From Nocardioides limicola (lineage in GTDB: Bacteria; Actinomycetota; Actinomycetes; Propionibacteriales; Nocardioidaceae), in the NCBI RefSeq assembly GCF_016827675.1, contig NZ_JAERJA010000003.1:310001-374000 (forward strand): a DNA stretch of 64,000 nt. Direction: 5' to 3'. Positions 1 to 9,092 of the stretch are shown here, in pieces (position 1 is the first letter of the stretch; every line of letters starts with the position of its first letter). A program made the translations under genes and the position numbers. Under the pieces are notes generated by a model. It did not search any database. It was not told the origin of the DNA and was given only the letters and a program-made list of their open reading frames with translations.

Positions 1-305
1 TGTACGCCGTGTCCGCCTCGGCAGCCTTGAGCGACTCCCAACGCGAGCAGGTGCTGCGCCGGCTCGCCGACCGACTCGTCGACGGCACCCTCGTGGTGAC
101 CGCCTCGGAACACCGCAGTCAGCACCGGAACCGGGTCGCGGCCCGGGAGCGGCTGAGCCGACTGCTGCGCGAGGCCCTGGCCCCACCGGCACCGCCACGG
201 CGGCCCACCCGGCCGACCGCCGGCTCCCAGCGCCGACGAGTGGCCGCGAAGAAGCGCCGCAGCGCCACGAAGACGTTGCGGGGCCGAGTGCGCGGCGACG
301 AGTGA
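1..305 (+). CDS. arfB: ArfB-type peptidyl-tRNA hydrolase, C-terminal part (cut by window edge)
   Basis: This is the 3' part of a gene that enters from the left; the frame is open from base 3, so the GTG at 9 is probably not the start. ArfB (YaeJ/ICT1 family) rescues stalled ribosomes by hydrolysing peptidyl-tRNA in the P site. Visible family traits are the LSDSQREQVLRRLADRLVDG segment, the ASEHRSQHRNRVAARERL helix and a strongly basic tail (AAKKRRSATKTLRGRV) that in this family occupies the mRNA entry channel. The catalytic GGQ motif would lie off the window, so catalytic competence cannot be checked. It converges on the membrane protein that ends at 327. Confidence 0.8.
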   Translation, partial: YAVSASAALSDSQREQVLRRLADRLVDGTLVVTASEHRSQHRNRVAARERLSRLLREALAPPAPPRRPTRPTAGSQRRRVAAKKRRSATKTLRGRVRGDE

Positions 306-326
306 GCGACGCCGAGCCGACCGTTC

Positions 327-1472
327 TCAGCGAGACGCAAGCCCACCTGCGGCCCGGGAGACCCACCGGACCACCGCTTCGGCCGGCCCCCGGCGGCCGG
401 CCACCGCGAAGCCGGCTCCGATCCCCAGCACCACCAGCAGGTGCCAGGCGATCGCGTCGGGTTCCTCAGCCGGCCACACCTGCGGGGTGCGCATCACCAC
501 ATGGAGCGTGTAGAGGGACAGGGTCATCGCCCCGGCCCCGGTGAGCACCTGCAGCACCCGCCCGAGCCCTGCCGGCAGCATCGCCACGACCAGCAGGCTC
601 ACGCCCAGGACCAGCAGCGACGTCCCGATGGTGTGGGCGAGGTCGAAGGGGGTGCCGCTGTGCGGGGCGGACACCCACAACCAGTGCCAGGTCTCCCCCG
701 CCGGCGTGGTGCCGAACATGCCGCCGGCGATCCCGTCCAGGAACTGCTCACGCTGCTCGCCGCTGGCGGAGCCGGTCAGCGCCCGGAGCGTGTCGGCCTG
801 CCGGGTCGCCTCGTCCGAGATCAGCTTCGCCGCCGAAGCCAGCACTGCTCCCCCGGCCGCCACCGCCCCCGCGACCTGCCAGCGGCGCAGGTCCAGTCGC
901 CCCAGGGCCATCCCGGCGAGCAGGTAGGCCATCCACACGAACGCCGGGTAGTAGCCGGTGAGGAACAACTCCGCCAGCAACTCCCCCGGACTGCTCAGTT
1001 GATCCAGGTTCGGGCTGTCCACGCCACGGTCGGGGAGGAACGGGCGCACCAGATGCGAGAGGACCGGCGCCAGCACCACCCACACGGCGGCGGCCACGGC
1101 GAGCCGTCGAGCCGACCATTCCAGGAACGGCACCGCGAGCACGAACAGCATCGCGTAGTAGCTGAGGATGACCGCCAGGCCGGAGTCCAATCCGCCGAGC
1201 ACCAGGCCCAAGGCACCGATCAACAGGGCTCGGACCAGCAACTGCACGACCCGTTCGGCGCGTGTCGGCCGCCGGTCCCGACGAGCCCAGCCGCTGCCCA
1301 GCGTCAGGCTCACTCCGGCCAGCACCGCGAAGAGCGCCGAGGCCCGACCACCCGCGATCGACTGCCACAGGGCAAGGTCGCCGTCGGGCGTACGGGCGAC
1401 CAGGACATGGGTGGCGATCATGCCGAGCAGCGCCAGGCACCGCGCGACGTCGACGCCGATCAGACGGTTCAG
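327..1472 (-). CDS. Multi-pass membrane acyltransferase-like protein (DUF418/HGSNAT-like), probable CTG start
   Basis: About 381 residues with some ten hydrophobic segments and the family-type opening [16 protein letters not shown], then [16 protein letters not shown]. The family resembles heparan-alpha-glucosaminide N-acetyltransferase/DUF418 membrane proteins; the substrate is unknown. The first ATG (1421) would remove half of the first membrane segment. No ATG, GTG or TTG lies in frame upstream, but a CTG at 1472-1470 overlaps the purE stop as CTGA and is preceded by GGAAGG with a 7-nt gap. I therefore place the start there, translationally coupled to purE. Start confidence is moderate; existence of the gene is secure. 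Confidence 0.75.
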   Translation of the reverse strand: MNRLIGVDVARCLALLGMIATHVLVARTPDGDLALWQSIAGGRASALFAVLAGVSLTLGSGWARRDRRPTRAERVVQLLVRALLIGALGLVLGGLDSGLAVILSYYAMLFVLAVPFLEWSARRLAVAAAVWVVLAPVLSHLVRPFLPDRGVDSPNLDQLSSPGELLAELFLTGYYPAFVWMAYLLAGMALGRLDLRRWQVAGAVAAGGAVLASAAKLISDEATRQADTLRALTGSASGEQREQFLDGIAGGMFGTTPAGETWHWLWVSAPHSGTPFDLAHTIGTSLLVLGVSLLVVAMLPAGLGRVLQVLTGAGAMTLSLYTLHVVMRTPQVWPAEEPDAIAWHLLVVLGIGAGFAVAGRRGPAEAVVRWVSRAAGGLASR

Positions 1473-1993
1473 AAGCCCACCTTCCGGCCCTGCTGCCCCG
1501 CAGCATCGCGAACCACGGCGCCCTTGGCGTGGGCCTGGTCCCGCAACTGCACGGCGTACCCGGCAAGCTTCTCGGTCAGCGCGCTGTCACCGGAGCCGAG
1601 GATCCGCGCGGCCAGCAGGCCCGCGTTCTTGGCTCCGCCCACCGAGACGGTGGCCACCGGGATCCCGCCGGGCATCTGCACGATCGAGAGCAGCGAATCC
1701 AACCCGTCGAGGTGTCGCAGCGGCACGGGTACGCCGATCACCGGCAGGGTCGTCACCGACGCGAGCATCCCGGGCAGGTGGGCGGCGCCGCCAGCGCCGG
1801 CGATGATCACCCGCAGTCCACGCTCAGCGGCCTGCTGGCCGTAGGAGATCATCTCGGCGGGCATCCGGTGCGCGGAGACCACATCGGCCTCATAGCTGAT
1901 CCCGAACTCGTCGAGCACCTCGGCGGCGGCCTGCATCACCGGCCAGTCCGAGTCCGACCCCATCACGATCCCGACCAGCGGCGTCTGCTCCAT
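1469..1993 (-). CDS. purE: N5-carboxyaminoimidazole ribonucleotide mutase
   Basis: PurE class I moves the carboxylate of N5-CAIR to C4, giving CAIR, in purine synthesis in the cytosol. The 174-residue protein has the GSDSDW substrate loop (residues 12-17), the catalytic SAHRMP segment (His42), and the [11 protein letters not shown] and [10 protein letters not shown] loops. The length is normal. The ATG at 1993 has a TAGGCT hexamer 8 nt upstream and no Shine-Dalgarno, so a leaderless message is likely. purK lies 70 bp upstream on the same strand, and the next gene starts within the purE stop codon. Confidence 0.95.
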   Translation of the reverse strand: MEQTPLVGIVMGSDSDWPVMQAAAEVLDEFGISYEADVVSAHRMPAEMISYGQQAAERGLRVIIAGAGGAAHLPGMLASVTTLPVIGVPVPLRHLDGLDSLLSIVQMPGGIPVATVSVGGAKNAGLLAARILGSGDSALTEKLAGYAVQLRDQAHAKGAVVRDAAGQQGRKVGF

Positions 1994-2001
1994 GACGGCC
2001 G

Positions 2002-2007
2002 AGCCTA
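2002..2007 (-). promoter_or_regulatory. -10-like hexamer of purE
   Basis: TAGGCT read on the minus strand, ending 8 nt before the purE ATG; this implies transcription starting at or next to the start codon. Confidence 0.5.
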
Positions 2008-2062
2008 GCCGGTGGCCGGGCCTGCTCGCGGTCGAGCCCGCCGATCGCCGGCAGTCGCGATC

Positions 2063-3223
2063 TCAGTCCGATTCGTCGCCGAGGTCGCCCCGGAACCAGG
2101 CGGCCGCATGCCGAGCGCGCTGCAGGCAGTCCTCCAGGTCATCCCCGTAGGCGTTGACATGGCCGACCTTGCGCCCGGGCCGCAGGCCCTTGCCGTAGAG
2201 GTGCACCTTGAGTCGCGGATCCCGGGCCATCACGTGCGGATAGCCGTCGTAGAGGCGACCAGCGTCGACGTCGCCACCGAGGATGTTCACCATCACCGTC
2301 CACCGGTCCCGCGGCTCCGGGGAGCCCAGCGGCAGGTCCAGCACCGCCCGGAGGTGGTTCTCGAACTGGCAGGTGACGGCCCCGTCCTGGCTCCAATGGC
2401 CAGTGTTGTGCGGCCGCATCGCCAACTCGTTGACCAGCACCCGTCCGTCCGTGGTCTCGAACAACTCCACCGCCAGGATGCCGACCACGCCGAGCTCACC
2501 GGCGATGGTGAGGCCGATCCGCTGCGCCTCGCCCGCCAGCACCGGGTCGAGGTCGGGGGCCGGGGCGATCACCTCGTGGCAGACACCGTCGCGCTGGCGT
2601 GACTCCACCACCGGGTACGCCGCTGCCTGGCCGCTGGGCGACCTGGCCACCAGCACCGACAGCTCCCGGGTGAAGTCGACGAGTTCCTCGGCCAACACCG
2701 CGACGCCGGCCTCCGCAGCGACTCGCAGCGGTTCGTCCACCTCGGCGATCGAGCGGACCACCCAGACGCCCTTGCCGTCGTACCCGCCCCGGGTGGTCTT
2801 GAGCACGCAGGGGAAGCCGAACTCAGCGACCTCCGTCGCGGAATCGACGACCCGGTGGCGTGGGCAGGGCACCCCGAGCCCGGTCAGCGCCTGGCGCATC
2901 ACCGCCTTGTCCTGGGCGTGCACCAGGGCATCGGGGCCGGGCCGCACCGGCACCCCGTCGGCCTCCAGGGCGCGCAGGTGCTCGGTCGGCACATGCTCAT
3001 GGTCGAAGGTCACCGCAGCACAGCCCTCGACGATCCGACGCAGCGCTGCCAGGTCGCGATGGTCGCCGACCTGCTGGTCGACGATCACTTGGGCGGCGGA
3101 GGCATCGGGGCTCTCGGCCAGCAGTCGCAGCCGTACCCCGAGCTCGTTGGCCGGCGAGGCCATCATCCGCGCGAGCTGACCGGCGCCGATCACGGCGAGG
3201 GCGGGTGCGAGGGCGGCAGACAC
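2063..3223 (-). CDS. purK: N5-carboxyaminoimidazole ribonucleotide synthase
   Basis: PurK uses ATP and bicarbonate to carboxylate aminoimidazole ribonucleotide, feeding PurE. The 386-residue ATP-grasp protein begins VSAALAPALAVIGAGQLARM with the Rossmann-like N-terminal domain. It carries the GGYDGKGVW ATP-binding loop and a C-terminal HNTGHWS segment followed by the LGGD region typical of PurK. I chose the GTG at 3223 rather than an upstream in-frame codon because the protein aligns with family N-termini there, and TATCCT sits 7 nt before it. It is followed by purE on the same strand, as in mycobacteria. Confidence 0.93.
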   Translation of the reverse strand: MSAALAPALAVIGAGQLARMMASPANELGVRLRLLAESPDASAAQVIVDQQVGDHRDLAALRRIVEGCAAVTFDHEHVPTEHLRALEADGVPVRPGPDALVHAQDKAVMRQALTGLGVPCPRHRVVDSATEVAEFGFPCVLKTTRGGYDGKGVWVVRSIAEVDEPLRVAAEAGVAVLAEELVDFTRELSVLVARSPSGQAAAYPVVESRQRDGVCHEVIAPAPDLDPVLAGEAQRIGLTIAGELGVVGILAVELFETTDGRVLVNELAMRPHNTGHWSQDGAVTCQFENHLRAVLDLPLGSPEPRDRWTVMVNILGGDVDAGRLYDGYPHVMARDPRLKVHLYGKGLRPGRKVGHVNAYGDDLEDCLQRARHAAAWFRGDLGDESD

Positions 3224-3230
3224 GCCGCAC

Positions 3231-3236
3231 AGGATA
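3231..3236 (-). promoter_or_regulatory. -10-like hexamer of purK
   Basis: TATCCT on the minus strand, 7 nt before the purK GTG with no ribosome binding site between them. Confidence 0.5.
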
Positions 3237-3249
3237 GTGGGGCGGCAGG

Positions 3250-3570
3250 TCAGCCGCTGAACGAGTCCGAGGAGGCGCGCTCGAACCGCAGCCCGTGACC
3301 CCGGATGGTGCTGATCAAGGTCGGATGGCGGGCATCGTCGCCGAGTTTGCGGCGCAACCAGCCCAGGTGCACGTCGATGGTCTTGGCGGAGGTCCAGAAG
3401 TTCGTCTGCCACACGTCGCGCATCAATTCGTCCCTCGTCACGATCTCGCCGGGGCGACTGATCAGGGCATGCAGGAGGTCGAACTCCTTGCGGGAGAGGA
3501 GCACCTCAGCATCCCCCCGCCAGACCCGTCGAGCCTGCGGATCCACGCGGACGTCCTGGACTTCCATCAC
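3250..3570 (-). CDS. Orphan OmpR/PhoB-type winged-helix DNA-binding protein
   Basis: A 106-residue protein that is almost only a response-regulator effector domain: LSRKEFDLLHALISRPGEIV, then TRDELMRDVW, then the recognition-helix stretch KTIDVHLGWLRRKLG and the wing strand TIRGHGLRF. No receiver domain is present and none is encoded next to it, so it cannot be controlled by aspartyl phosphorylation in the usual way. GTG at 3570 is preceded by TACTGT with a 7-nt gap; an ATG follows immediately at 3567. It stands just upstream of purK on the same strand. Its target is unknown; regulation of purK/purE is one possibility. Confidence 0.8.
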   Translation of the reverse strand: MMEVQDVRVDPQARRVWRGDAEVLLSRKEFDLLHALISRPGEIVTRDELMRDVWQTNFWTSAKTIDVHLGWLRRKLGDDARHPTLISTIRGHGLRFERASSDSFSG

Positions 3571-3577
3571 GCTTCTG

Positions 3578-3583
3578 ACAGTA
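3578..3583 (-). promoter_or_regulatory. -10-like hexamer of the winged-helix gene
   Basis: TACTGT on the minus strand, 7 nt before the GTG at 3570. Confidence 0.45.
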
Positions 3584-3674
3584 AGCAGAACGCCCGAGAC
3601 GGCGTGGCCGAATCCAGAAAATTTGACTTAGTGCGGCCAGCGCCGGATCCGGAGCCCGGCGCCGCCGCGACTGG

Positions 3675-5414
3675 TCAGGCGCGGCGGACGGTGATCGGCT
3701 CGACGAGGCCGAACCCGTGCAGCGGGCGGGCCGGCATCCGACGGTACTCGAACTCCCCCTCGGGCAACCGGTCTGCGGTGGCCTGGTCGATGATCAACCG
3801 GTTCCGCCGGGCCACCTGGGTGAGCCTGGACGCCAGATTGACCGGAGGCCCGAATACGTCCCCGAGGCGCAGCGTCACCTGCCCGGACGCGAGTCCGAGA
3901 CGGACGTCGGGCATCCGCTGGTCACGTCCGATCACGGCGATGATCCCCTCGGCGGTCTCCAGGGCGGCCCCCGGGTCGTCGTTGACGAAGAGGACCGAGT
4001 CCCCCAGCGACTTGATCACCCGACCCCGGTTGTTGGCGATCACGTCCGCGCAGCGCGACTCGAAGACCTCGACGAGGTCACCGATCCGCTCCTCGCCGAT
4101 CTCGTTGGAGAGCTCGGTGAAGCTCACCAGGTCCGCGAAGCCCACGGTCAGGAACGCACCGCGCTCGTCGCCACCGAACATGGCGGACTGGCGGGCCAGG
4201 GCCGCCGCGAGGTGACGGCGCCACGCGTAGACCAGCATCCGCTCGAACGGCGGGTTGAGGTGCTCGAGGAGTCCTACCGCGATCTGGGGGTCACGCAGCA
4301 ACTCCGGACTCAGGTACTGCACCAGCCCGGCCACCTCCCAGTCGGCCAGTCGGGCGACCGTCTGCCCGATGCCCCGGGTCAGGTTCACCGCCGTGTCCAC
4401 GTCGATGTCGCGCTCGTCCATCACCTCAGCCAGGTCGGTGAGGGCGTCCTTGTCGGCGGCGGTGAACGCCACCTCGGTCCCGGGCTCGGCGAACCCCAGC
4501 GCCCGCCACAGCCGTCGGGCCACCAGCATCGAGAGCCCCGCTTCGGCAGCGACCTGTTCGGCGGTCCACTCCCGGGCTCCGCCCAGCACGAGTTGCTCCA
4601 CCTGCTCGGAGAACTCCGCCTCGGCGCGGACATGCACCACATCCCCGGCTCCGACCGGCACCGTCCCGGCGTCGGTCTCCACCATCAGCCGGCCGGTGCC
4701 GTCGATCCCGGTAGCCGTGCCGCGCAGCTCCGACCCGTCCGGCAGCGCCACCCGGACCACCCGACCGAGGGTGACGCAGCGGGCCGCGTACTTCTCCCGC
4801 AGCGTCGCCGCACCCTGCCCCAGCCACGCGTCGTACTCGGACAACAGCGCCCGGACCAGACCAGCCAGCAGCGCCGTGCGGTCCGGGGTCTGTCCGGTCG
4901 CCTCCGCGATCGAGGTGGCCTCCTCGATCGGCAGCTCAGCGGCGGTGGTGGTCACGTTGAGGCCGATGCCCACCACCGCGACCGGACCGGTGTCGGTCTC
5001 CACGCGTTCCACCAGGATCCCGGCGACCTTGCGGTCGCCGAGCAGCACGTCGTTGGGCCACTTGAGGCCCGTCTCCACGCCGGCCTCGGCCAGTGCCGTC
5101 TGGACGGCGTACCCGGTGACCAGGGGGAGCCAGGGCCAGGCCTGGGGCGGAATCTCCGGCCGCAGCAGCACCGAGAAGGTCAGCGCCGCCCGCGCCGGAG
5201 ACACCCAGGTGCGGTCCAGCCGACCACGACCTGAGGTCTGGTGCTCCACCACCACCACGGTGCCGTGCGGGGCGCCGGCGCGGGCCAGTTCGGCAGCGTC
5301 GGCGTTGCTCGATCCCGACTCCTCGCGGACGTCCACGGTGGCGACGATGTCGGCCAACTGCTGGGCGAGCCGATCCGGATCGAGGGGTGGGCGCGTGCGG
5401 GCGGCGTCGGTCAT
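3675..5414 (-). CDS. birA: Fused biotin protein ligase and class III adenylyl cyclase
   Basis: One uninterrupted 579-codon frame. Residues 1 to about 262 are a biotin-[acetyl-CoA-carboxylase] ligase without an N-terminal DNA-binding domain: SGRGR (61-65), KWPND (118-122), GIGLNV, and the C-terminal SH3-like part. Residues about 267-410 resemble the regulatory domain of Rv1264-type cyclases ([20 protein letters not shown]). Residues 418-579 form a cyclase homology domain with metal-binding Asp428 and Asp472, substrate-selecting Lys468 and Asp519, and transition-state Asn526 and Arg530, all intact. In relatives these are usually separate genes. A GGAG 8 nt before GTG codons at residues 259-260 could also give a separate cyclase. 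It diverges from the carboxylase genes whose subunits it would biotinylate. Confidence 0.85.
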   Translation of the reverse strand: MTDAARTRPPLDPDRLAQQLADIVATVDVREESGSSNADAAELARAGAPHGTVVVVEHQTSGRGRLDRTWVSPARAALTFSVLLRPEIPPQAWPWLPLVTGYAVQTALAEAGVETGLKWPNDVLLGDRKVAGILVERVETDTGPVAVVGIGLNVTTTAAELPIEEATSIAEATGQTPDRTALLAGLVRALLSEYDAWLGQGAATLREKYAARCVTLGRVVRVALPDGSELRGTATGIDGTGRLMVETDAGTVPVGAGDVVHVRAEAEFSEQVEQLVLGGAREWTAEQVAAEAGLSMLVARRLWRALGFAEPGTEVAFTAADKDALTDLAEVMDERDIDVDTAVNLTRGIGQTVARLADWEVAGLVQYLSPELLRDPQIAVGLLEHLNPPFERMLVYAWRRHLAAALARQSAMFGGDERGAFLTVGFADLVSFTELSNEIGEERIGDLVEVFESRCADVIANNRGRVIKSLGDSVLFVNDDPGAALETAEGIIAVIGRDQRMPDVRLGLASGQVTLRLGDVFGPPVNLASRLTQVARRNRLIIDQATADRLPEGEFEYRRMPARPLHGFGLVEPITVRRA

Positions 5415-5479
5415 GGGCACTAGATTGGCACGCGGTGTCGCGGCAGGCACCACAGGAGTTGCCGAGGAGGCCTGAGAAC

Positions 5480-7084
5480 GTGAGTGCAGTACCCGACGAG
5501 CCGACGATCGACATCCACACCACGGCAGGCAAGCTTGCCGATCTGGAGCGCCGCCTGGACGAGGCCGTGCACGCGGGCTCGGCCAAGGCCGTGGAGAAGC
5601 AGCACGCGAAGGGCCGCCAGACCGCCCGTGAGCGGATCGAGATGCTCTTCGACGAGGGCTCCTTCGTCGAGCTCGACGAACTGGCACGGCACCGCTCCAC
5701 CGCCTTCGGTCTGGAGAAGAACCGGCCCTACGGCGACGGGGTCATCACCGGCTACGGCACCATCGACGGCCGTCAGGTGTGCGTCTTCTCCCAGGACTTC
5801 ACCGTCTTCGGTGGGTCCCTGGGTGAGGTCTACGGCGAGAAGATCACCAAGGTGATGGACCTGGCCATGAAGACCGGCTGCCCGATCATCGGCATCAACG
5901 AGGGAGCCGGTGCCCGGATCCAGGAGGGTGTCGTCTCGCTGGGCCTGTACGGCGAGATCTTCCGCCGCAACGTGCACGCGTCCGGCGTGATCCCACAGAT
6001 CTCCCTGATCATGGGCAACTGCGCCGGGGGCCACGTGTACTCCCCCGCGGTCACCGACTTCACGATCATGGTCGACCAGACCTCGGCGATGTTCATCACC
6101 GGTCCTGACGTGATCAAGACGGTCACCGGCGAGGACGTCTCGATGGAGGACCTCGGCGGCGCCCGGACCCACAACACCAAGTCCGGCAACGCCCACTACA
6201 TGGCGGCCGACGAGGAGGATGCCCTCGACTACGTCAAGGCGCTGCTCTCCTTCCTGCCGCAGAACAACATGGACGAGCCGCCCTCCTTCGACGAGGTGGC
6301 CGACACCGACTTCTCCGACACCGACCGGGCCCTGGACACGCTGATCCCCGACAGCCCCAACCAGCCCTACGACATGCACACGGTGATCGAGTCCGTCGTC
6401 GACGACGAGGAGTTCGTCGAGGTTCAGGCGATGTTCGCACCCAACATGATCATCGGCTTCGGTCGCGTCGAAGGTCGCCCGGTGGGCGTGGTCGCCAACC
6501 AGCCGATGCAGTTCGCCGGCACGTTGGACATCGATGCCTCGGAGAAGGCAGCCCGGTTCGTCCGGACCTGCGATGCGTTCAACATCCCGGTCCTCACCTT
6601 CGTCGATGTGCCCGGCTTCCTGCCCGGCACCGACCAGGAGTGGAACGGCATCATCCGCCGCGGCGCCAAGCTGATCTACGCCTACGCCGAGGCCACCGTG
6701 CCCCTGATCACCGTGATCACCCGCAAGGCCTACGGCGGCGCCTACGACGTGATGGGCTCCAAGCACCTCGGCGCCGACATCAACCTCGCCTGGCCGACCG
6801 CCCAGATCGCCGTGATGGGCGCCCAGGGGGCCGCCAACATCGTGCACCGCAAGACCCTGGCCGAGGTGGAGGCCTCCGGCGGTGACGTGGAGGCACGCCG
6901 GGCGGAGCTGATCGATGAGTACGAGACCACCCTGGCCAACCCCTACATCGCCGCCGAGCGTGGCTACGTGGACGCGGTGATCACGCCGCACGAGACCCGC
7001 GTCGAGGTGGTCCGGGCGCTGCGACTGCTCCGCTCCAAGCGGGAGACGCTGCCGCCCAAGAAGCACGGCAACATCCCGCTCTGA
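5480..7084 (+). CDS. accD5: Acyl-CoA carboxylase beta (carboxyltransferase) subunit
   Basis: A 534-residue carboxyltransferase of the propionyl/acetyl-CoA carboxylase type, transferring CO2 from carboxybiotin to acyl-CoA. Both crotonase-like halves are present, with the oxyanion-hole glycine stretches in [13 protein letters not shown] and [12 protein letters not shown] (N half) and in DVPGFLPGT and [13 protein letters not shown] (C half). GTG at 5480 is preceded by GAGGAGG with a 9-nt gap; the longer frame from 5387 is not supported. The epsilon subunit follows 37 bp later. The biotin-carrying alpha subunit is at 13.5 kb, and the ligase gene diverges 65 bp upstream. Propionyl-CoA is the likely substrate, given the mutB and meaB genes at 61-64 kb. 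Confidence 0.93.
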   Translation: MSAVPDEPTIDIHTTAGKLADLERRLDEAVHAGSAKAVEKQHAKGRQTARERIEMLFDEGSFVELDELARHRSTAFGLEKNRPYGDGVITGYGTIDGRQVCVFSQDFTVFGGSLGEVYGEKITKVMDLAMKTGCPIIGINEGAGARIQEGVVSLGLYGEIFRRNVHASGVIPQISLIMGNCAGGHVYSPAVTDFTIMVDQTSAMFITGPDVIKTVTGEDVSMEDLGGARTHNTKSGNAHYMAADEEDALDYVKALLSFLPQNNMDEPPSFDEVADTDFSDTDRALDTLIPDSPNQPYDMHTVIESVVDDEEFVEVQAMFAPNMIIGFGRVEGRPVGVVANQPMQFAGTLDIDASEKAARFVRTCDAFNIPVLTFVDVPGFLPGTDQEWNGIIRRGAKLIYAYAEATVPLITVITRKAYGGAYDVMGSKHLGADINLAWPTAQIAVMGAQGAANIVHRKTLAEVEASGGDVEARRAELIDEYETTLANPYIAAERGYVDAVITPHETRVEVVRALRLLRSKRETLPPKKHGNIPL

Positions 7085-7121
7085 CTCCGACCGTCCCCCG
7101 CACCAGCCGAGGATCACGCCG

Positions 7122-7343
7122 ATGACCGACGCCACCCACACTCCGCCGGCCCTGCACGTCGTCAACGCTGACGCCACGCCCGAGGAGATCGCCGCGGTGG
7201 TGGCGGTCTTCAGCGCGCTCGGCGGATCAGCGGACTCCGCGCCGCGGGCGCCGCGCCCGGAGTGGAACGCCCCGCACCGGCTCGTCCGACGGCCGGTGCA
7301 GCACGGCCTCGGAGGGTGGCGGTCCAGCGCCCTGCCGCGCTGA
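7122..7343 (+). CDS. accE5: Acyl-CoA carboxylase epsilon subunit
   Basis: A 73-residue protein with the features of the actinobacterial epsilon subunit that stabilises the AccA3-AccD5 complex: LHVVNADATPEEIAAVVAVF near the start, a variable middle, and a basic, Trp-containing tail (WNAPHRLVRR, GGWRSSALPR). The ATG at 7122 follows GAGGATC with a short gap. Its place directly after the beta subunit supports the assignment; sequence alone would be weak for so small a protein. Confidence 0.85.
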   Translation: MTDATHTPPALHVVNADATPEEIAAVVAVFSALGGSADSAPRAPRPEWNAPHRLVRRPVQHGLGGWRSSALPR

Positions 7344-7387
7344 CCGAAGAGCCGGAAATGGCACAGGCACCGTCGGTGCCCTCCGGC

Positions 7388-7393
7388 TAGGGT
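7388..7393 (+). promoter_or_regulatory. -10-like hexamer of the DUF885 gene
   Basis: TAGGGT, 6 nt before the GTG at 7400. Confidence 0.5.
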
Positions 7394-7399
7394 GACTGC

Positions 7400-9076
7400 G
7401 TGACCGAGCCGGACATCCACGCACTCTCCGACAGCTACCTCGAGGACTACTGCCGCCTGGACCCGATCGCTGCCACCTTCCTGGGGGTGGCCGGACACGA
7501 CCACGCATGGCCGGACCTGTCCCCGGACGGGTTCGCTGCCCGCGAGCGACTGGACCGGGCGACGTGCCAGCGGGCCGAGGCGATGACCCCGGTCGCGGAA
7601 CGGGACCGGGTGGCGCGCGAGGCACTGGTCGAGCGGCTGGGCCTCGCGGTGGAGCGCGTCGACGCCGGGGTCGCCCGACGCCAGTTCAACGTGCTCACCT
7701 CACCGCTGCACGACGTACGGCAGGTGTTCGACCTGATGCCGACCGAGACCGAAGCCGACTGGGTCGCCATCGCCACCCGGCTGGCCTCGGTGCCCGACGT
7801 GCTCGACGGGTTGCGGCGCACCCTGGCCGAAGAAGCGGCCGCCGGTCGGGTGGTCGCCGCCCGGCAGTATGCCGAGGTCGCCGATCAGGTGACCGGGTGG
7901 ACCAGCTCCGAGACCGGACCCGATGTGTTCACCGCGCTGGTCTCCGGGGCGGCCGGGATCCCCGACTCACTGACCGCTGAACTCGGCGCCGCCGCAGCCC
8001 GAGCCCGCGACGCGTTCGGCTCGTTCGGGACGTTCCTGAGCGCGGAAATGGTGCCGCTGGGCCGGGAGAAGGAGGCCGTGGGTCGCGAGGAGTACGAACT
8101 GGCGTCGCGTGAGTTCCTGGGCGCCACGGTCGACCTGGAACAGACCTATGCCTGGGGCTGGGACGAGCTGGCTCGCCTCACCGAGGACATGTCGGCCACC
8201 GCCGCCCGGATCCTGCCCGGCGCCGGGATCGCCGAAGCGGTGGCCCACCTGGACGCCGACCCCGACCGACAGATCCAGGGCAAGGAGGCGTTCCGGGACT
8301 GGATGCAGGAGCTGGCCGACCGGACCGTCGCCGAACTGGCGGACGTGCACTTCGACATCCCCGAGCCGATACGTCGCATCGAATGCTGTCTGGCCCCGAC
8401 CAGCGACGGCGGCATCTACTACACCGGACCGTCGGAGGACTTCAGCCGGCCGGGCCGGATGTGGTGGTCGGTCCCCGAGGGCATCACCAGCTTCACCCCG
8501 TGGCGGGAGGTCACCACCGTCTTCCACGAGGGTGTCCCCGGCCACCACCTGCAGGTCGGGCAGACCGTCTATCGCAGCGAAGCGCTGAACCGGTGGCAAC
8601 GGTTGATGTGCTGGGTCAGCGGTCACGGCGAGGGGTGGGCGCTCTACGCCGAAAGGCTGATGGACGAGCTCGGCTACCTGGCCGACCCCGCTGACCGGCT
8701 CGGGATGTTGGACGCGCAGACCCTCCGGGCGGCCCGGGTGATCGTCGACATCGGCATGCATCTGGAGTTGCCGATCCCGGCGAACCCCTGGAACTTCCAC
8801 GTCGGCGAGACCTGGACGCCGGAGTTGGGGCTGGAGTTCATGCGCGCGCACGCGCGGATGGAGGACGCCTTCATCCGCTTCGAGGTCAAGCGGTACCTGG
8901 GGTGGCCCGGCCAGGCTCCGTCGTACAAGGTCGGCGAGCGGATCTGGCTCGAGGCCCGAGAGAGCGCCAAGGCACGCCACGGCGCCGACTTCGACCTCAA
9001 GGCCTTCCACTCCGCGGCGCTCGACCTGGGCTCGATCGGCCTCGATCCGCTGCGGGCCGCGCTGGCGCGACTGTGA
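7400..9076 (+). CDS. DUF885 family putative metallopeptidase
   Basis: A 558-residue protein of the DUF885 family, relatives of zinc carboxypeptidases. The key motif HEGVPGHH is at residues 376-383; the HExxxxGH pattern is the presumed zinc site, and a conserved ECCLAPTSDGGIYYTGPS strand precedes it. There is no signal peptide, so it should act in the cytosol. GTG at 7400 has TAGGGT 6 nt upstream. The P1 peptidase starts 16 bp after the stop, so the two probably form one unit for peptide turnover. The exact substrate is unknown for most of the family. Confidence 0.85.
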   Translation: MTEPDIHALSDSYLEDYCRLDPIAATFLGVAGHDHAWPDLSPDGFAARERLDRATCQRAEAMTPVAERDRVAREALVERLGLAVERVDAGVARRQFNVLTSPLHDVRQVFDLMPTETEADWVAIATRLASVPDVLDGLRRTLAEEAAAGRVVAARQYAEVADQVTGWTSSETGPDVFTALVSGAAGIPDSLTAELGAAAARARDAFGSFGTFLSAEMVPLGREKEAVGREEYELASREFLGATVDLEQTYAWGWDELARLTEDMSATAARILPGAGIAEAVAHLDADPDRQIQGKEAFRDWMQELADRTVAELADVHFDIPEPIRRIECCLAPTSDGGIYYTGPSEDFSRPGRMWWSVPEGITSFTPWREVTTVFHEGVPGHHLQVGQTVYRSEALNRWQRLMCWVSGHGEGWALYAERLMDELGYLADPADRLGMLDAQTLRAARVIVDIGMHLELPIPANPWNFHVGETWTPELGLEFMRAHARMEDAFIRFEVKRYLGWPGQAPSYKVGERIWLEARESAKARHGADFDLKAFHSAALDLGSIGLDPLRAALARL

Positions 9077-9092
9077 GGAGGCAGGCCCGACC

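Noticed and set aside
441..1844. 467-codon plus-strand frame over the membrane protein and purE
   Set aside because: Antisense to two recognised genes, with His/Gln/Arg-rich shadow composition.
3224..3412. Longer N-terminus for PurK
   Set aside because: It would overlap the winged-helix gene in another frame; PurK homology starts at GTG 3223 and a -10-like TATCCT precedes it.
5420..7504. 694-codon minus-strand frame across the carboxylase beta subunit
   Set aside because: Shadow of accD5 and accE5, with a composition heavy in Val, Asp, His and Gly and no family motif.
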